From positions 1 through 32,074 of the forward strand of contig FR887799.1 in the NCBI GenBank assembly GCA_000432735.1: DNA of 32,074 nt, in the 5' to 3' direction. Origin of the DNA: Bacteroides sp. CAG:443. Lineage in GTDB: Bacteria; Bacteroidota; Bacteroidia; Bacteroidales; Bacteroidaceae. Position numbers and translations under genes: made by a program. Of this stretch, positions 23,855-31,934 are shown piece after piece (position 1 is the stretch's first letter; each line of letters begins with the position of its first letter). A model generated the notes under the pieces. That model was not told the origin of the DNA and searched no databases. It saw only the letters and a program-made list of their open reading frames with translations.

Positions 23855-23875
23855 TAAACTAAACATACTAATGGG
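23855..23875. promoter_or_regulatory. Probable target site of the guide RNA with PAM
   Basis: The plus-strand bases 23861-23871 (AAACATACTAA) are identical to 23744-23754, the complement of the first 11 guide bases. After one mismatch, five more match (23855-23859 with 23738-23742), making 16 of 17. On the protospacer strand the preceding triplet is CCA (23874-23872), a plausible I-B PAM, whereas in the guide gene the handle sequence stands there. The site covers about +5 to +22 of the predicted cas8 transcript. Confidence 0.7.
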
Positions 23876-23897
23876 TCGATAATATTGGAGGACTACT

Positions 23898-23951
23898 ATG
23901 AAAACAAAACCAATTTCAAATAACGATATTGTAGATAGAATACGGAATTAA
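23898..23951 (+). CDS. Mini-ORF of 17 codons with strong ribosome-binding site (creT-like candidate or leader peptide)
   Basis: ATG at 23898 is preceded by GGAGG at 23887-23891 with a 6-base gap, an ideal Shine-Dalgarno arrangement that is rare in Bacteroidota and not seen before other genes here. The product would be MKTKPISNNDIVDRIRN. Near its end are AGA, ATA and CGG in succession, arginine and isoleucine codons little used in the housekeeping genes of this window. It ends 24 bases before cas8 in the same frame, with stops between. Position between the guide target and cas8 matches the toxin RNA CreT of CreTA modules, which also carries a short ORF and strong SD. A regulatory leader peptide is the main alternative. 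Confidence 0.5.
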   Translation: MKTKPISNNDIVDRIRN

Positions 23952-23975
23952 TTATCTTGATATTTAAATTCAATT

Positions 23976-25937
23976 ATGAATATAATTAGTCATTATACAG
24001 GAAATCCGATGGTCAATAATGCTTTGATGGCAGTAAAAGCATTGGCTGGATTAGATGATGTTCGAGACATTACTACAGATGTCTTGCGTACCATGATGAA
24101 GAGAGTGTGCGATGAACTTCCTTATTCTCTGATGAGTCTAAATCTACGTTTCAAAAGTTATACGATGCTCTTTACAAAAAATGGTCCATTGTATAATGAT
24201 AAGAAACTTGGCGAAAAGATATATGAAACACTGTTGTTTAAGATTGTGGACGGTTTTGAAGTAGAAGGTGATAAACAGTGTAACTTGACAGGGCTGCATT
24301 ATACTAAAACTTTTTCAGATTTTATGTTGGAAACGTTGGTTAGTTTAGGAGTTCCAGAAAAGGAGGCCAAGAAAAAGGATTTGACTTTAAACAGATGCTG
24401 GTTTCCTTTGTTGGGAGGATTAGGTTCTGATGCACAATCACTGCCAATGGCGAGAGAGACGTATAATGTACATCCCATTTGCGTGGTATTGTTACAATTT
24501 CTGCCTTTCTGTGCTTACATTTATAAAAAAGGTATTCTGCTTGTTGATTCTACTGCTTTGGAATTTTGTGAGGAATTTGTAGAGGAGAAAGTAAATAGCT
24601 TAGTTGAAAAAGTAAAAGAAGTCGTCACGACGAATGCTCCGATTGAAAACATGAAGGGGGCTACAAAAGGAAATTATATTTTGGAAGCACTGGAAGTCAT
24701 GGAAAGATGCAAAGCCGACTGTGAACATGCAGATGTGAACTTGTGGAGCTTTTCTAACTCAGGTGCAGGTGCCAGTTGTTCTATAGACAGAGTACCTAAT
24801 GAATTACTTAGACGGTTGGCTTTATTGCGTAAGCGTCATAAGGTAGAACTGACGTATATATTGAATAGTCCTGCGTTAAATTCAAGCTTTTTGGAATGTT
24901 TGTCTGATAACAGAGAGTGGTCAGGCCTTTATCCGGCCAAAAAGTATGAAGGGGTTAGTGTGGAGTTTTTCGAGTCTTATTGGAAAGCCATTCATCAAGA
25001 GAAAAAGACTGTAATGGCCCAGTATATTTCTGGTCTGATAATGAAGTATAAAGATGAGAAAGATGACACCGTATTGAGTAAAACTGATGCTTATGAAGTG
25101 AAAAATGATTATACATCATTACTGAACAGAATACTATGGCGTGCTACGAAAGGAGGGGATTGGTCAATGAGTTGTCAGATAGCTATTTTGGATGATTCTG
25201 AATCGTTACCTATTTCATATCGTTGTTTTCAGATTTATAAATTAGTGCATTTTTATTATCAAAAAGGAGTTTCTATATCTGATTGTCCTCCACTGAATGT
25301 CAAGGACACAATGGCTTTTCGGTTTTGTGCGAAGATGATTCGTCTGATGGATAGTTCTTCTGATTATTCACGGGAAAAAGATCGTATCCCGGAATTTCGA
25401 TATGGGGAACAAACTAATGATGTAGATCCTTCTGTATTTGATAAACTATTGATAGAGAATGCTTGGAAGGACGGGATTTATCGTCTGTATCCATTATTTT
25501 ATACCACGAATGGTAAGAAAAACATATACGGAATCTGTGCTTTGTTGAGATTATATGATGGAAACAAGGAAGATTTATCTTTAGAGGAAGAAGATATAGA
25601 ATTTCCTGTTCAGCTATTGGATGCAGATATCAAGAAATGGTTAGATCGTATGAATGAGTTTACTTGTCAATATATAGCTTACAGATTTCAGGATGCAGTG
25701 GACAAATCAAAATATGTAATGCTATGTAATAAGATTAAACGTTCGATTCCTCGTAGCGATTTACGATTACAGATGATATGGTTTTATTCTATCTTGCAAC
25801 GCCTGAATGAAAGTGGCAAAGAATGGGATGAATACGACTTGATTTATGATCCTTGGGGAAATTATGCATTCAAGACATTTTTGTTTGCCTTCAGGCTCAA
25901 ACTGAATGAAATTTCTTCAAATAATATTAATGAGTAA
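23976..25937 (+). CDS. cas8b: Type I-B Cascade large subunit Cas8b (Cst1-like)
   Basis: A 653-residue protein in the large-subunit position, between cas6 and cas7. It should recognise the PAM and bind the crRNA handle in the Cascade complex. Cst1-like features are an N-terminal segment starting with NIISHYTGNPMVNNALMAV, a cysteine segment at about 100-145 (QCNLTG, NRCWFPLLGGLGSDAQSLPM) and a following hydrophobic stretch (HPICVVLLQFLPFCAYIYKKG). In the zinc-binding form of the family two CxxC pairs are expected. Here only C102 and C141 remain, with T105 at the place of a partner cysteine, so the zinc site looks lost. The large subunit is the most divergent Cas protein, so subtype rests partly on its neighbours. 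Confidence 0.8.
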   Translation: MNIISHYTGNPMVNNALMAVKALAGLDDVRDITTDVLRTMMKRVCDELPYSLMSLNLRFKSYTMLFTKNGPLYNDKKLGEKIYETLLFKIVDGFEVEGDKQCNLTGLHYTKTFSDFMLETLVSLGVPEKEAKKKDLTLNRCWFPLLGGLGSDAQSLPMARETYNVHPICVVLLQFLPFCAYIYKKGILLVDSTALEFCEEFVEEKVNSLVEKVKEVVTTNAPIENMKGATKGNYILEALEVMERCKADCEHADVNLWSFSNSGAGASCSIDRVPNELLRRLALLRKRHKVELTYILNSPALNSSFLECLSDNREWSGLYPAKKYEGVSVEFFESYWKAIHQEKKTVMAQYISGLIMKYKDEKDDTVLSKTDAYEVKNDYTSLLNRILWRATKGGDWSMSCQIAILDDSESLPISYRCFQIYKLVHFYYQKGVSISDCPPLNVKDTMAFRFCAKMIRLMDSSSDYSREKDRIPEFRYGEQTNDVDPSVFDKLLIENAWKDGIYRLYPLFYTTNGKKNIYGICALLRLYDGNKEDLSLEEEDIEFPVQLLDADIKKWLDRMNEFTCQYIAYRFQDAVDKSKYVMLCNKIKRSIPRSDLRLQMIWFYSILQRLNESGKEWDEYDLIYDPWGNYAFKTFLFAFRLKLNEISSNNINE

Positions 25938-25955
25938 TTCTAAAATTAAATAGTT

Positions 25956-26978
25956 ATGTCAGAACAAATTAAAAACATTACAGGAAATGTGTTGTGTGAT
26001 GCAACCGCTACTTTTTTGAATGGTGCAGGATTAGCTGCAGGTGAAGATCAAAATACAGTAATTCCAAAGACTTTTAAGGAAACTGTGAATGGGCGCAAGG
26101 AAGAAGTTCCTTACGTATCAGCACAAGCATGGCGTCGTTGGCTCAGAAATACAGCGAATGAAGAAAATGGCTGGCAACCTAGCGAATTACATGCTATTGA
26201 TACAAATACTAAAGGGTCTACTTCAAAGATTGCAACAGAATTAGACCCTGTTACATATCCGGAGGATGACTTGTTTGGATATATGAAAAGTGGTTCTAAA
26301 GGGGAGGAGAGTATTCAGCGTACGTCTCCATTCAAAACTTCCATATTGAAAGGCATTCCTAAAATGCGCGCTTTAACGGTAGATAATGCTTTTGTCTTTC
26401 CGAAAGACGGAACTCCTTTACCCTATTCAACTCGTTTCTATTCTACTCATCTGGAAGGATTTTTTAATCTGGAATGTTACCGTTTGGGATGCTTTGTGAA
26501 TACACCGTCTCGTGTGGAATTGTCTAAAGATTTGATAGAAAAATATAAAGGAATTCTACTAGAGGAGAATCCACAGAAAAATGTACAAGTCTATACACTT
26601 CAAGATGCGGAACGATTGAGAAACGAACGTGCTGCAGGACTGTTGAAAGGACTGGTACATCTTCGTGGAGGCGCAAAGATGGCTGCATTTGGAGCCGATG
26701 TTTCTCCTAAAGTGATTGTATTTGCAGGAATGTCATCCGCAAATCCTTGCTTCAATAATTTATATATAGGAGACGGTGAGCGTCCGAAGTTAAATGTTGA
26801 TTTGTTGAAGGAATTAGCCAAAGATTATAAAGATAAACTTCAGACTCCTGTGTGTATCGGAGTTCGAACTGGATATCTGGAGAATGAAGCAGAAGTGAAA
26901 GCGTTGAATGGGGATACATTTGTAGTAGATAGCCCTGTCAAAATTGTCGAAATGTTCATAGATAAATATTTGAAATAA
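25956..26978 (+). CDS. cas7: Cascade backbone protein Cas7 (Cst2/DevR family)
   Basis: A 340-residue RAMP protein that coats the crRNA spacer in several copies. The N-terminal region has SEQIKNITGNVLCDATATFLNGAG, and about residue 50 has VPYVSAQAWRRWLRNT, the DevR/Cst2 hallmark. Later, GLLKGLVHLRGGAKMAAFGADVSP (about 227-250) is also typical. Cst2-type Cas7 with Cst1-type Cas8 and Cas5t-like Cas5 indicates type I-B of the Tneap kind. It starts 18 bases after cas8, and its stop overlaps the cas5 start by one base (TAATG). Confidence 0.92.
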   Translation: MSEQIKNITGNVLCDATATFLNGAGLAAGEDQNTVIPKTFKETVNGRKEEVPYVSAQAWRRWLRNTANEENGWQPSELHAIDTNTKGSTSKIATELDPVTYPEDDLFGYMKSGSKGEESIQRTSPFKTSILKGIPKMRALTVDNAFVFPKDGTPLPYSTRFYSTHLEGFFNLECYRLGCFVNTPSRVELSKDLIEKYKGILLEENPQKNVQVYTLQDAERLRNERAAGLLKGLVHLRGGAKMAAFGADVSPKVIVFAGMSSANPCFNNLYIGDGERPKLNVDLLKELAKDYKDKLQTPVCIGVRTGYLENEAEVKALNGDTFVVDSPVKIVEMFIDKYLK

Positions 26979-27652
26979 TGGATAAAGTACTGGAAATACA
27001 GTTTTCAGGCTGGACTGCTACTCCTCGTCTTCCGTTTGTTCTTTCCGGAAATGCCCTGTGTATGCCAGTACCTCCTTATTCTACTATTTTAGGAATAATA
27101 GGCTGCTGTCTGGGGCGCTTTGTGTCCTGTAATGAAGTGAAGGTCGGTTTCCGGTATCTTTATGATACAGTTTCTTTGGATATAGAAACCCGAAGAAGGT
27201 TGCAATTTGATGGGAAGAAAATAAAGAACCATGACAAAGGGAGTGATGCATATACGCGTGAATTCCATACAAATCCTGATTTAACCATCTGGATTGACCG
27301 TATAGACTGGAAGGGGTATTTTGAGTCTCCTGTAGGAACACCGGCATTAGGCCGTTCACAAGATTTGCTCCAAATAAAAAAAGTTTGTGTCAAAGAAGTT
27401 ACTCCTATCTCAGAAGGAACTTTGAAAGGTTGTATGATTCCTTTTGATGCAAATCAGATTATACCCGGGCAGCTTGTGCAGGTTGCAGAATCTTATGCTG
27501 AAGGAGAGAGGATTGGAAGTGGCAGAATCCCTGTAAATCCGATGATGTTTGTTGCTGTGCATGGTGAGGGAGTACATGTGAAATGCGCTAATTTGTATCG
27601 AACTTTGGATGAGCAATCTACAGATTTTTATATGCATACGTTTACGATATGA
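26978..27652 (+). CDS. cas5: Cascade subunit Cas5 (Cas5t/Cas5b type)
   Basis: A 224-residue RAMP protein that caps the 5' handle of the crRNA. The N-terminal RAMP fold is visible in VLEIQFSGWTATPRLPFVLSGN followed by MPVPPYSTILGIIGCCLGR (about 30-48), the Cas5 hallmark. The C-terminal part has ESYAEGERIGSGRIPVNPMMF. It overlaps both neighbours (one base with cas7, four with cas3, ATGA), so translation is probably coupled. Confidence 0.9.
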   Translation: MDKVLEIQFSGWTATPRLPFVLSGNALCMPVPPYSTILGIIGCCLGRFVSCNEVKVGFRYLYDTVSLDIETRRRLQFDGKKIKNHDKGSDAYTREFHTNPDLTIWIDRIDWKGYFESPVGTPALGRSQDLLQIKKVCVKEVTPISEGTLKGCMIPFDANQIIPGQLVQVAESYAEGERIGSGRIPVNPMMFVAVHGEGVHVKCANLYRTLDEQSTDFYMHTFTI

Positions 27653-29922
27653 ATATAGAGGATATAAAGAAAGTAAGAGCCAAAAGTGATGGAACTACTT
27701 TGTATGAGCACACTTACATGGTAATAGAGACAGGGCTGAAGTTGCTTCAGTCTCTGTCTTTATCGGATGTCGCACAAGCTTTTTTAAAACAGAATTTTCT
27801 ACCTGCTGCGATTTTGCATGACTTGGGAAAGGTGCATCCTACTTTTCAGAAAAGGCTGAATGGCGACAAATATGCCAGCATCCGTCACGAATTAGTATCT
27901 GTCTGGTTTGCGGAAACTTTTTTGGAGGTAAATGATGCAGTGTTGTTCGCAGTTGGGACTCATCATAAAAGCGTAGTGTCAGACTTTTGCGAAAGGTCTT
28001 TGGATATGCAAGATTTGAACGACATCAGTATTTCAGTGGATGAGGGAGCTTATTTGCCATTTTCTGAAGGAACCATGTGTTTGGAAACTTTACAATCATG
28101 GCTTTCTTTATTTTCAGAAGAATTTGTTTATAGACAAAAAGAACTAGAAAAAATTCCGTCAACCTTTTGTTACATGTTCAGAAAAAGTAAGCAAGTAAAA
28201 GCAGTGCCTTACTTGGAAGACCGGCAGCATTTCTCTCTGTTGAGAGCTTTCTTGCAGGCAGCAGATCATTTGGCTTCTGGAGGTCGGGTAGAGATTCCCG
28301 ATTATCAGTTGATATCTTTGGATGATTTTCAGCCACACGACAAATTCACTAAATTTCCGTTTCGTCATTTTCAAGAGAAGTTACAACGATGGAAAGGAGA
28401 TGCAATTCTGCATGCACCTACAGGTTCCGGTAAGACAGAAGCTGCTTTGAGTTGGGTATACGCTAATCAGTCGGAAGGAAATCGTTTATTTTATCTGTTG
28501 CCTTATACAGCTTCCATCAATGCGATGGTAAAACGTCTTTGTGATGTATATGATCGTTCGGAAGTAATGGTACAACATTCTAAATCCTTAAACTTTATAT
28601 ACAATGAATTATGTGAAGAGTCCTCGAATGTAAATCCTGATTATAGAGAACTTGAACAAAAAGCGCGGAGTTTGAATTCTCTGTCTCGTGAAGTCTATTA
28701 TCCGGTAAAAATTATGACTTTACACCAGTTATTACGGATACCTTGTCATGGTAAAGGATGGGAGTTTTCCATGTTGGAGTGTCAGAATGCTTTGTTTGTT
28801 GTTGACGAATTTCATGCTTATAATGCTTTCTTGACAGGGAAAATGTTGGGTACTGTCAAAATTTTTAGAAATATTTTTGGAGCTAAGTTTTTATTCATGT
28901 CTGCTACTATCCCAGATTTTTTATTGAAAGAAATTGTAGAACAGATTTATGGGGGAGATTATTCTCGAATCGTTCGTCCTGATTCAACTTTTTCGTCAGA
29001 TGCTTGTGTGATGGGAAGAAAACGCCATCATTTGATTTGTCATGCACAAGAAAATGTAGGTCAGTATATTGGTCAGATTGAAGCTGATTTAAACAGTGGT
29101 ATGTCTGTGCTGGTTGTGGTCAATAATGTGAGAACTTGTCAGCAGATTTATCAGGAAATAGATTTTGATGATTCGAAGAAGATGATGCTGCATGGCGGAT
29201 TCAATCAGAGATCAAGGAGAGAGATAGAACGTTTTGTGACGCATACAGATAGGAGCAAACGTCCTCAACTACTTGTAGCCACACAAGCGGTTGAAGTAAG
29301 TTTGGATATAGATTATGATACCGCTTATATAGAAAATGCTCCTATAGATTCCCTGATTCAACGTTTGGGTCGTGTGAATCGTGCTGGTAAATTGGTAGAT
29401 GCCTCTGATCATAAGAAAATGGCCGATGTACATCTTTTTGAGGGAATAATAGGTAAAACTCCTTTTTATGATGAGCAGTTACTGCGAGATACTTGGGCTG
29501 TAATGTCTGAGTTGGATGGCAAAGACTTGTCTGAGGACGATTTGATCAGGGCTTGCAACGAAGTGTATAAAGATGGGTATTCTGCACAGCAAAGGAAGGA
29601 TTTCGAACAAGGACTGAATTCTGTTTCCGATTTTGAAAAGAAGTGGATTGCTGGGATATGTGAAGACTGGGCTGATGAAATATTGGATCAGAATAACCAG
29701 AAAGTAGATGTGTTGTGTTATAATCTAAAAGAAGAATATTGTGGCCTAGTAGAACAGAAACGTTATATCGAAGCAAACGAACTTTTAGTTTCTGTATATC
29801 CTTATCATTTGGATAGGAAAAAACACCTAAAGGATATAGATGTATGGATTGCGGAGGAATTATTCTATGATGAAAAACAAGGCTGCATAGAAAGAAAGCC
29901 TGATTGTTATGAGATAATATAA
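27649..29922 (+). CDS. cas3: CRISPR helicase-nuclease Cas3 (HD domain plus SF2 helicase)
   Basis: A 757-residue effector that unwinds and degrades the DNA target marked by Cascade. The N-terminal HD nuclease (about 10-220) has H21, the H57-D58 pair in AAILHDLGKVHP with K61, H80, and H105-H106. The superfamily 2 helicase follows: Walker A APTGSGKTEAAL (about 259-270), DEFH box in VVDEFHAYNAF (about 385), motif III FMSATIP, and motif VI QRLGRVNRAG (about 571-580). All catalytic motifs look intact. Length is within the I-B range. Confidence 0.94.
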   Translation: MNIEDIKKVRAKSDGTTLYEHTYMVIETGLKLLQSLSLSDVAQAFLKQNFLPAAILHDLGKVHPTFQKRLNGDKYASIRHELVSVWFAETFLEVNDAVLFAVGTHHKSVVSDFCERSLDMQDLNDISISVDEGAYLPFSEGTMCLETLQSWLSLFSEEFVYRQKELEKIPSTFCYMFRKSKQVKAVPYLEDRQHFSLLRAFLQAADHLASGGRVEIPDYQLISLDDFQPHDKFTKFPFRHFQEKLQRWKGDAILHAPTGSGKTEAALSWVYANQSEGNRLFYLLPYTASINAMVKRLCDVYDRSEVMVQHSKSLNFIYNELCEESSNVNPDYRELEQKARSLNSLSREVYYPVKIMTLHQLLRIPCHGKGWEFSMLECQNALFVVDEFHAYNAFLTGKMLGTVKIFRNIFGAKFLFMSATIPDFLLKEIVEQIYGGDYSRIVRPDSTFSSDACVMGRKRHHLICHAQENVGQYIGQIEADLNSGMSVLVVVNNVRTCQQIYQEIDFDDSKKMMLHGGFNQRSRREIERFVTHTDRSKRPQLLVATQAVEVSLDIDYDTAYIENAPIDSLIQRLGRVNRAGKLVDASDHKKMADVHLFEGIIGKTPFYDEQLLRDTWAVMSELDGKDLSEDDLIRACNEVYKDGYSAQQRKDFEQGLNSVSDFEKKWIAGICEDWADEILDQNNQKVDVLCYNLKEEYCGLVEQKRYIEANELLVSVYPYHLDRKKHLKDIDVWIAEELFYDEKQGCIERKPDCYEII

Positions 29923-29931
29923 TGAATAAAC

Positions 29932-30444
29932 ATGCAAATTACCGGTACACATTTTAATTATTATCAAGTATGCAAACGTAAACTTTGGTTGTTTGCTAAT
30001 GGTATTAATTTTGAACACACCTCCGACCTTGTGTTTGAGGGTAAACTGATTCATGAGGATTCTTATCCGCAGCGCTCTGCAAAATATGAAGAGATAGAGT
30101 TAGACGGAATAAAGGTTGATTATTATGACACCAAGAATAAAGTAATTCATGAAATCAAGAAGTCTAACAAGGTAGAGAAAGCCCATGAATGGCAGGTAAA
30201 GTATTACCTATATGTGTTTGAGAAGAATGGGATTGAAGGAGTGACAGGCTTGCTTGAGTATCCGGTTTTAAGAAAAACTCAACCGGTCAATCTAACAGAT
30301 TCCGACCGAGGAAAGATAAAAGAAATGAAGGCAGATATCGAGAATATTATTTCAGATGCGCAATGTCCGCCTTTGGTACAAAAGTCATTGTGTCGTAATT
30401 GCAGTTATTATGAATTTTGTTATTGTAAGGAGATGGAAGAATGA
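29932..30444 (+). CDS. cas4: CRISPR adaptation exonuclease Cas4
   Basis: A 170-residue PD-(D/E)XK nuclease with an iron-sulfur cluster that trims prespacers and selects their PAM with Cas1-Cas2. One cluster cysteine is C14 in YQVCKRKLWLF. The other three are in the C-terminal CRNCSYYEFCYC (about 154-165). Catalytic elements are D63 in GIKVDYYD, E-x-K in HEIKKS (about 73-78) and QVKYYLYVF. It starts 9 bases after cas3, and its stop overlaps cas1 by four bases (ATGA). Confidence 0.93.
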   Translation: MQITGTHFNYYQVCKRKLWLFANGINFEHTSDLVFEGKLIHEDSYPQRSAKYEEIELDGIKVDYYDTKNKVIHEIKKSNKVEKAHEWQVKYYLYVFEKNGIEGVTGLLEYPVLRKTQPVNLTDSDRGKIKEMKADIENIISDAQCPPLVQKSLCRNCSYYEFCYCKEMEE

Positions 30445-31457
30445 AGAAAACCTTTTATTTGTTTAATCCGGGTATTTTAGAAAGAAAAGATAACACATTA
30501 AAATTTACTCCTTGTACGGAAGAGGGAGAAGATACTCCTGTTTCTTCCCAACCCCGTTATTTACCAGTGGAAGATATCAGTGAGTTTTATGTGTTTGGTT
30601 CATTGCGTGCAAATAGTGCGTTGTTTAATTTTTTAGGCCAGAAAGACATTGCTGTCCACTTTTTCGATTATTATGAGAACTATACGGGTTCTTTCATGCC
30701 GAGAGACAGCTTACTTTCCGGTAGAATGCTGTTGGCGCAGACTTCCCATTATCAAAACCTCAAGAAAAGAATGTGTATTGCTCAGAAGTTTATAGAAGGA
30801 GCAGCTTATAATATGATTAAAAATCTTCAGTATTATAATCGGAGGGGGAAGGATATGGAAGAATTGATAGACCTAATGAAGAAACTTTCTTCTCAAATAC
30901 CTCAAACTAGTAGTACGGAAGAATTGATGGGAGTAGAAGGTCAGATAAGACAATATTATTATACGGCATTTAATTTGATACTGAATGACTTTGAAATGGG
31001 TATTCGTACCAAACGTCCTCCACAGAATGAGGTAAATGCACTGATTTCCTTTGGTAACATGGTATGCTATACACTTTGTTTGCGTGCCATTCATCAGACA
31101 CAATTGAATCCAACTATTAGTTATTTGCATAAGCCAGGTGAACGTCGTTACTCTTTGGCATTGGATATTGCGGAAATCTTTAAACCCATTATCGTAGACC
31201 GAGTGATTTTTAAGGTATTAAACCGAAAGGAGATTCAGGGAAAACATTTTGATTGGAAGTTGAATAAATGTTTGCTTAATTCCACGGGAAAGAAGATATT
31301 TGTAAAGGCTTTAGAAGATCGGCTGCAGGAAACCATTCAACATCGCTCTTTAAAGCGTTCAGTCAGTTACAGGCATCTTATGAAACTGGAATGTTATAAA
31401 TTAGCCAAACATTTGCTGGGTATAGAAGAATATAAACCTTTTAAAATGTATTGGTGA
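30441..31457 (+). CDS. cas1: CRISPR integrase Cas1
   Basis: A 338-residue integrase that inserts new spacers at the leader end of the array. The N-terminal beta domain starts KKTFYLFNPGILERKDNTLKF. The C-terminal helical catalytic domain has the metal ligands E in MGVEGQIRQYYY (about 165), H in SYLHKPGERRYSLALD (about 232) and the acidic residues in LALDIAEIFKP (about 243-248). NEVNALISFGN is also typical. This is the I-B branch of Cas1 (Cas1b). All active-site residues are present. Confidence 0.95.
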   Translation: MKKTFYLFNPGILERKDNTLKFTPCTEEGEDTPVSSQPRYLPVEDISEFYVFGSLRANSALFNFLGQKDIAVHFFDYYENYTGSFMPRDSLLSGRMLLAQTSHYQNLKKRMCIAQKFIEGAAYNMIKNLQYYNRRGKDMEELIDLMKKLSSQIPQTSSTEELMGVEGQIRQYYYTAFNLILNDFEMGIRTKRPPQNEVNALISFGNMVCYTLCLRAIHQTQLNPTISYLHKPGERRYSLALDIAEIFKPIIVDRVIFKVLNRKEIQGKHFDWKLNKCLLNSTGKKIFVKALEDRLQETIQHRSLKRSVSYRHLMKLECYKLAKHLLGIEEYKPFKMYW

Positions 31458-31458
31458 T

Positions 31459-31722
31459 ATGTATGTTATTTTAGTATATGATTTTGGAGAGCGGAGAGTC
31501 GGAAAAATGTTAAAATTGTGCCGAAGGTATTTGAACTGGATTCAAAATTCTGTTTTTGAAGGTGAAATATCAGAGGCTCGTTTAAAAGAATTGTTGATGT
31601 TATGCGATACATTTATGAAAAAAGAGGAAGACAGCATAATTATATTTAGCGGTTCCTCCCAATATACGATGGATAAGCAAATTGTGGGAAAAGAGCGTTC
31701 TAATATAGATGTTTTTCTCTGA
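31459..31722 (+). CDS. cas2: CRISPR adaptation protein Cas2
   Basis: An 87-residue ferredoxin-fold protein that bridges two Cas1 dimers in spacer acquisition. It opens MYVILVYDFGERRVGKMLKLCRRYL, with the conserved aspartate D8 in VYDFGE, followed by SVFEGEIS (conserved in the family) and a C-terminal DSIIIFSGSS strand. It starts one base after the cas1 stop and ends the operon. Confidence 0.93.
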   Translation: MYVILVYDFGERRVGKMLKLCRRYLNWIQNSVFEGEISEARLKELLMLCDTFMKKEEDSIIIFSGSSQYTMDKQIVGKERSNIDVFL

Positions 31723-31814
31723 TAAATTTTGTCGATAGGATAAGATTTCTTCATCTTAGGAGATTTTATTTTCTAAATGGATCTTTGACTTATTGAAACA
31801 TAGGTACTTATGAG

Positions 31815-31863
31815 AATGTCGATGCCTAAGGATTTTTATAGTAATAGACATCGACATTTTTTT
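31815..31863 (+). terminator. Terminator of the cas operon
   Basis: AATGTCGATG (31815-31824) pairs with CATCGACATT (31849-31858), followed by TTTTT to 31863. The loop is 24 bases. It separates cas2 from the array. Confidence 0.8.
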
Positions 31864-31934
31864 CTTATAATTTCGCTATATTTGCATTGTGTAATGACTT
31901 TATTTTCAGTATATATTAAAAATGAAAATGAAGG
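31864..31934 (+). promoter_or_regulatory. CRISPR leader with promoter
   Basis: An AT-rich stretch between the cas operon terminator and the first repeat. TATATTTG at 31877-31884 is followed by CA and matches the -7 consensus, so array transcription should start near 31891, about 45 bases before repeat 1. Confidence 0.65.

Noticed and set aside
23459..23866. 135-codon minus-strand open frame covering the guide RNA region
   Set aside because: Most of it is antisense to cas6, and it would have to be read through the guide RNA's terminator. The RNA interpretation explains the region better.
31741..31758. Small hairpin TAAGAT/ATCTTA after cas2
   Set aside because: Only 6 bp and AT-rich. The stronger terminator at 31815-31863 explains the end of the operon.
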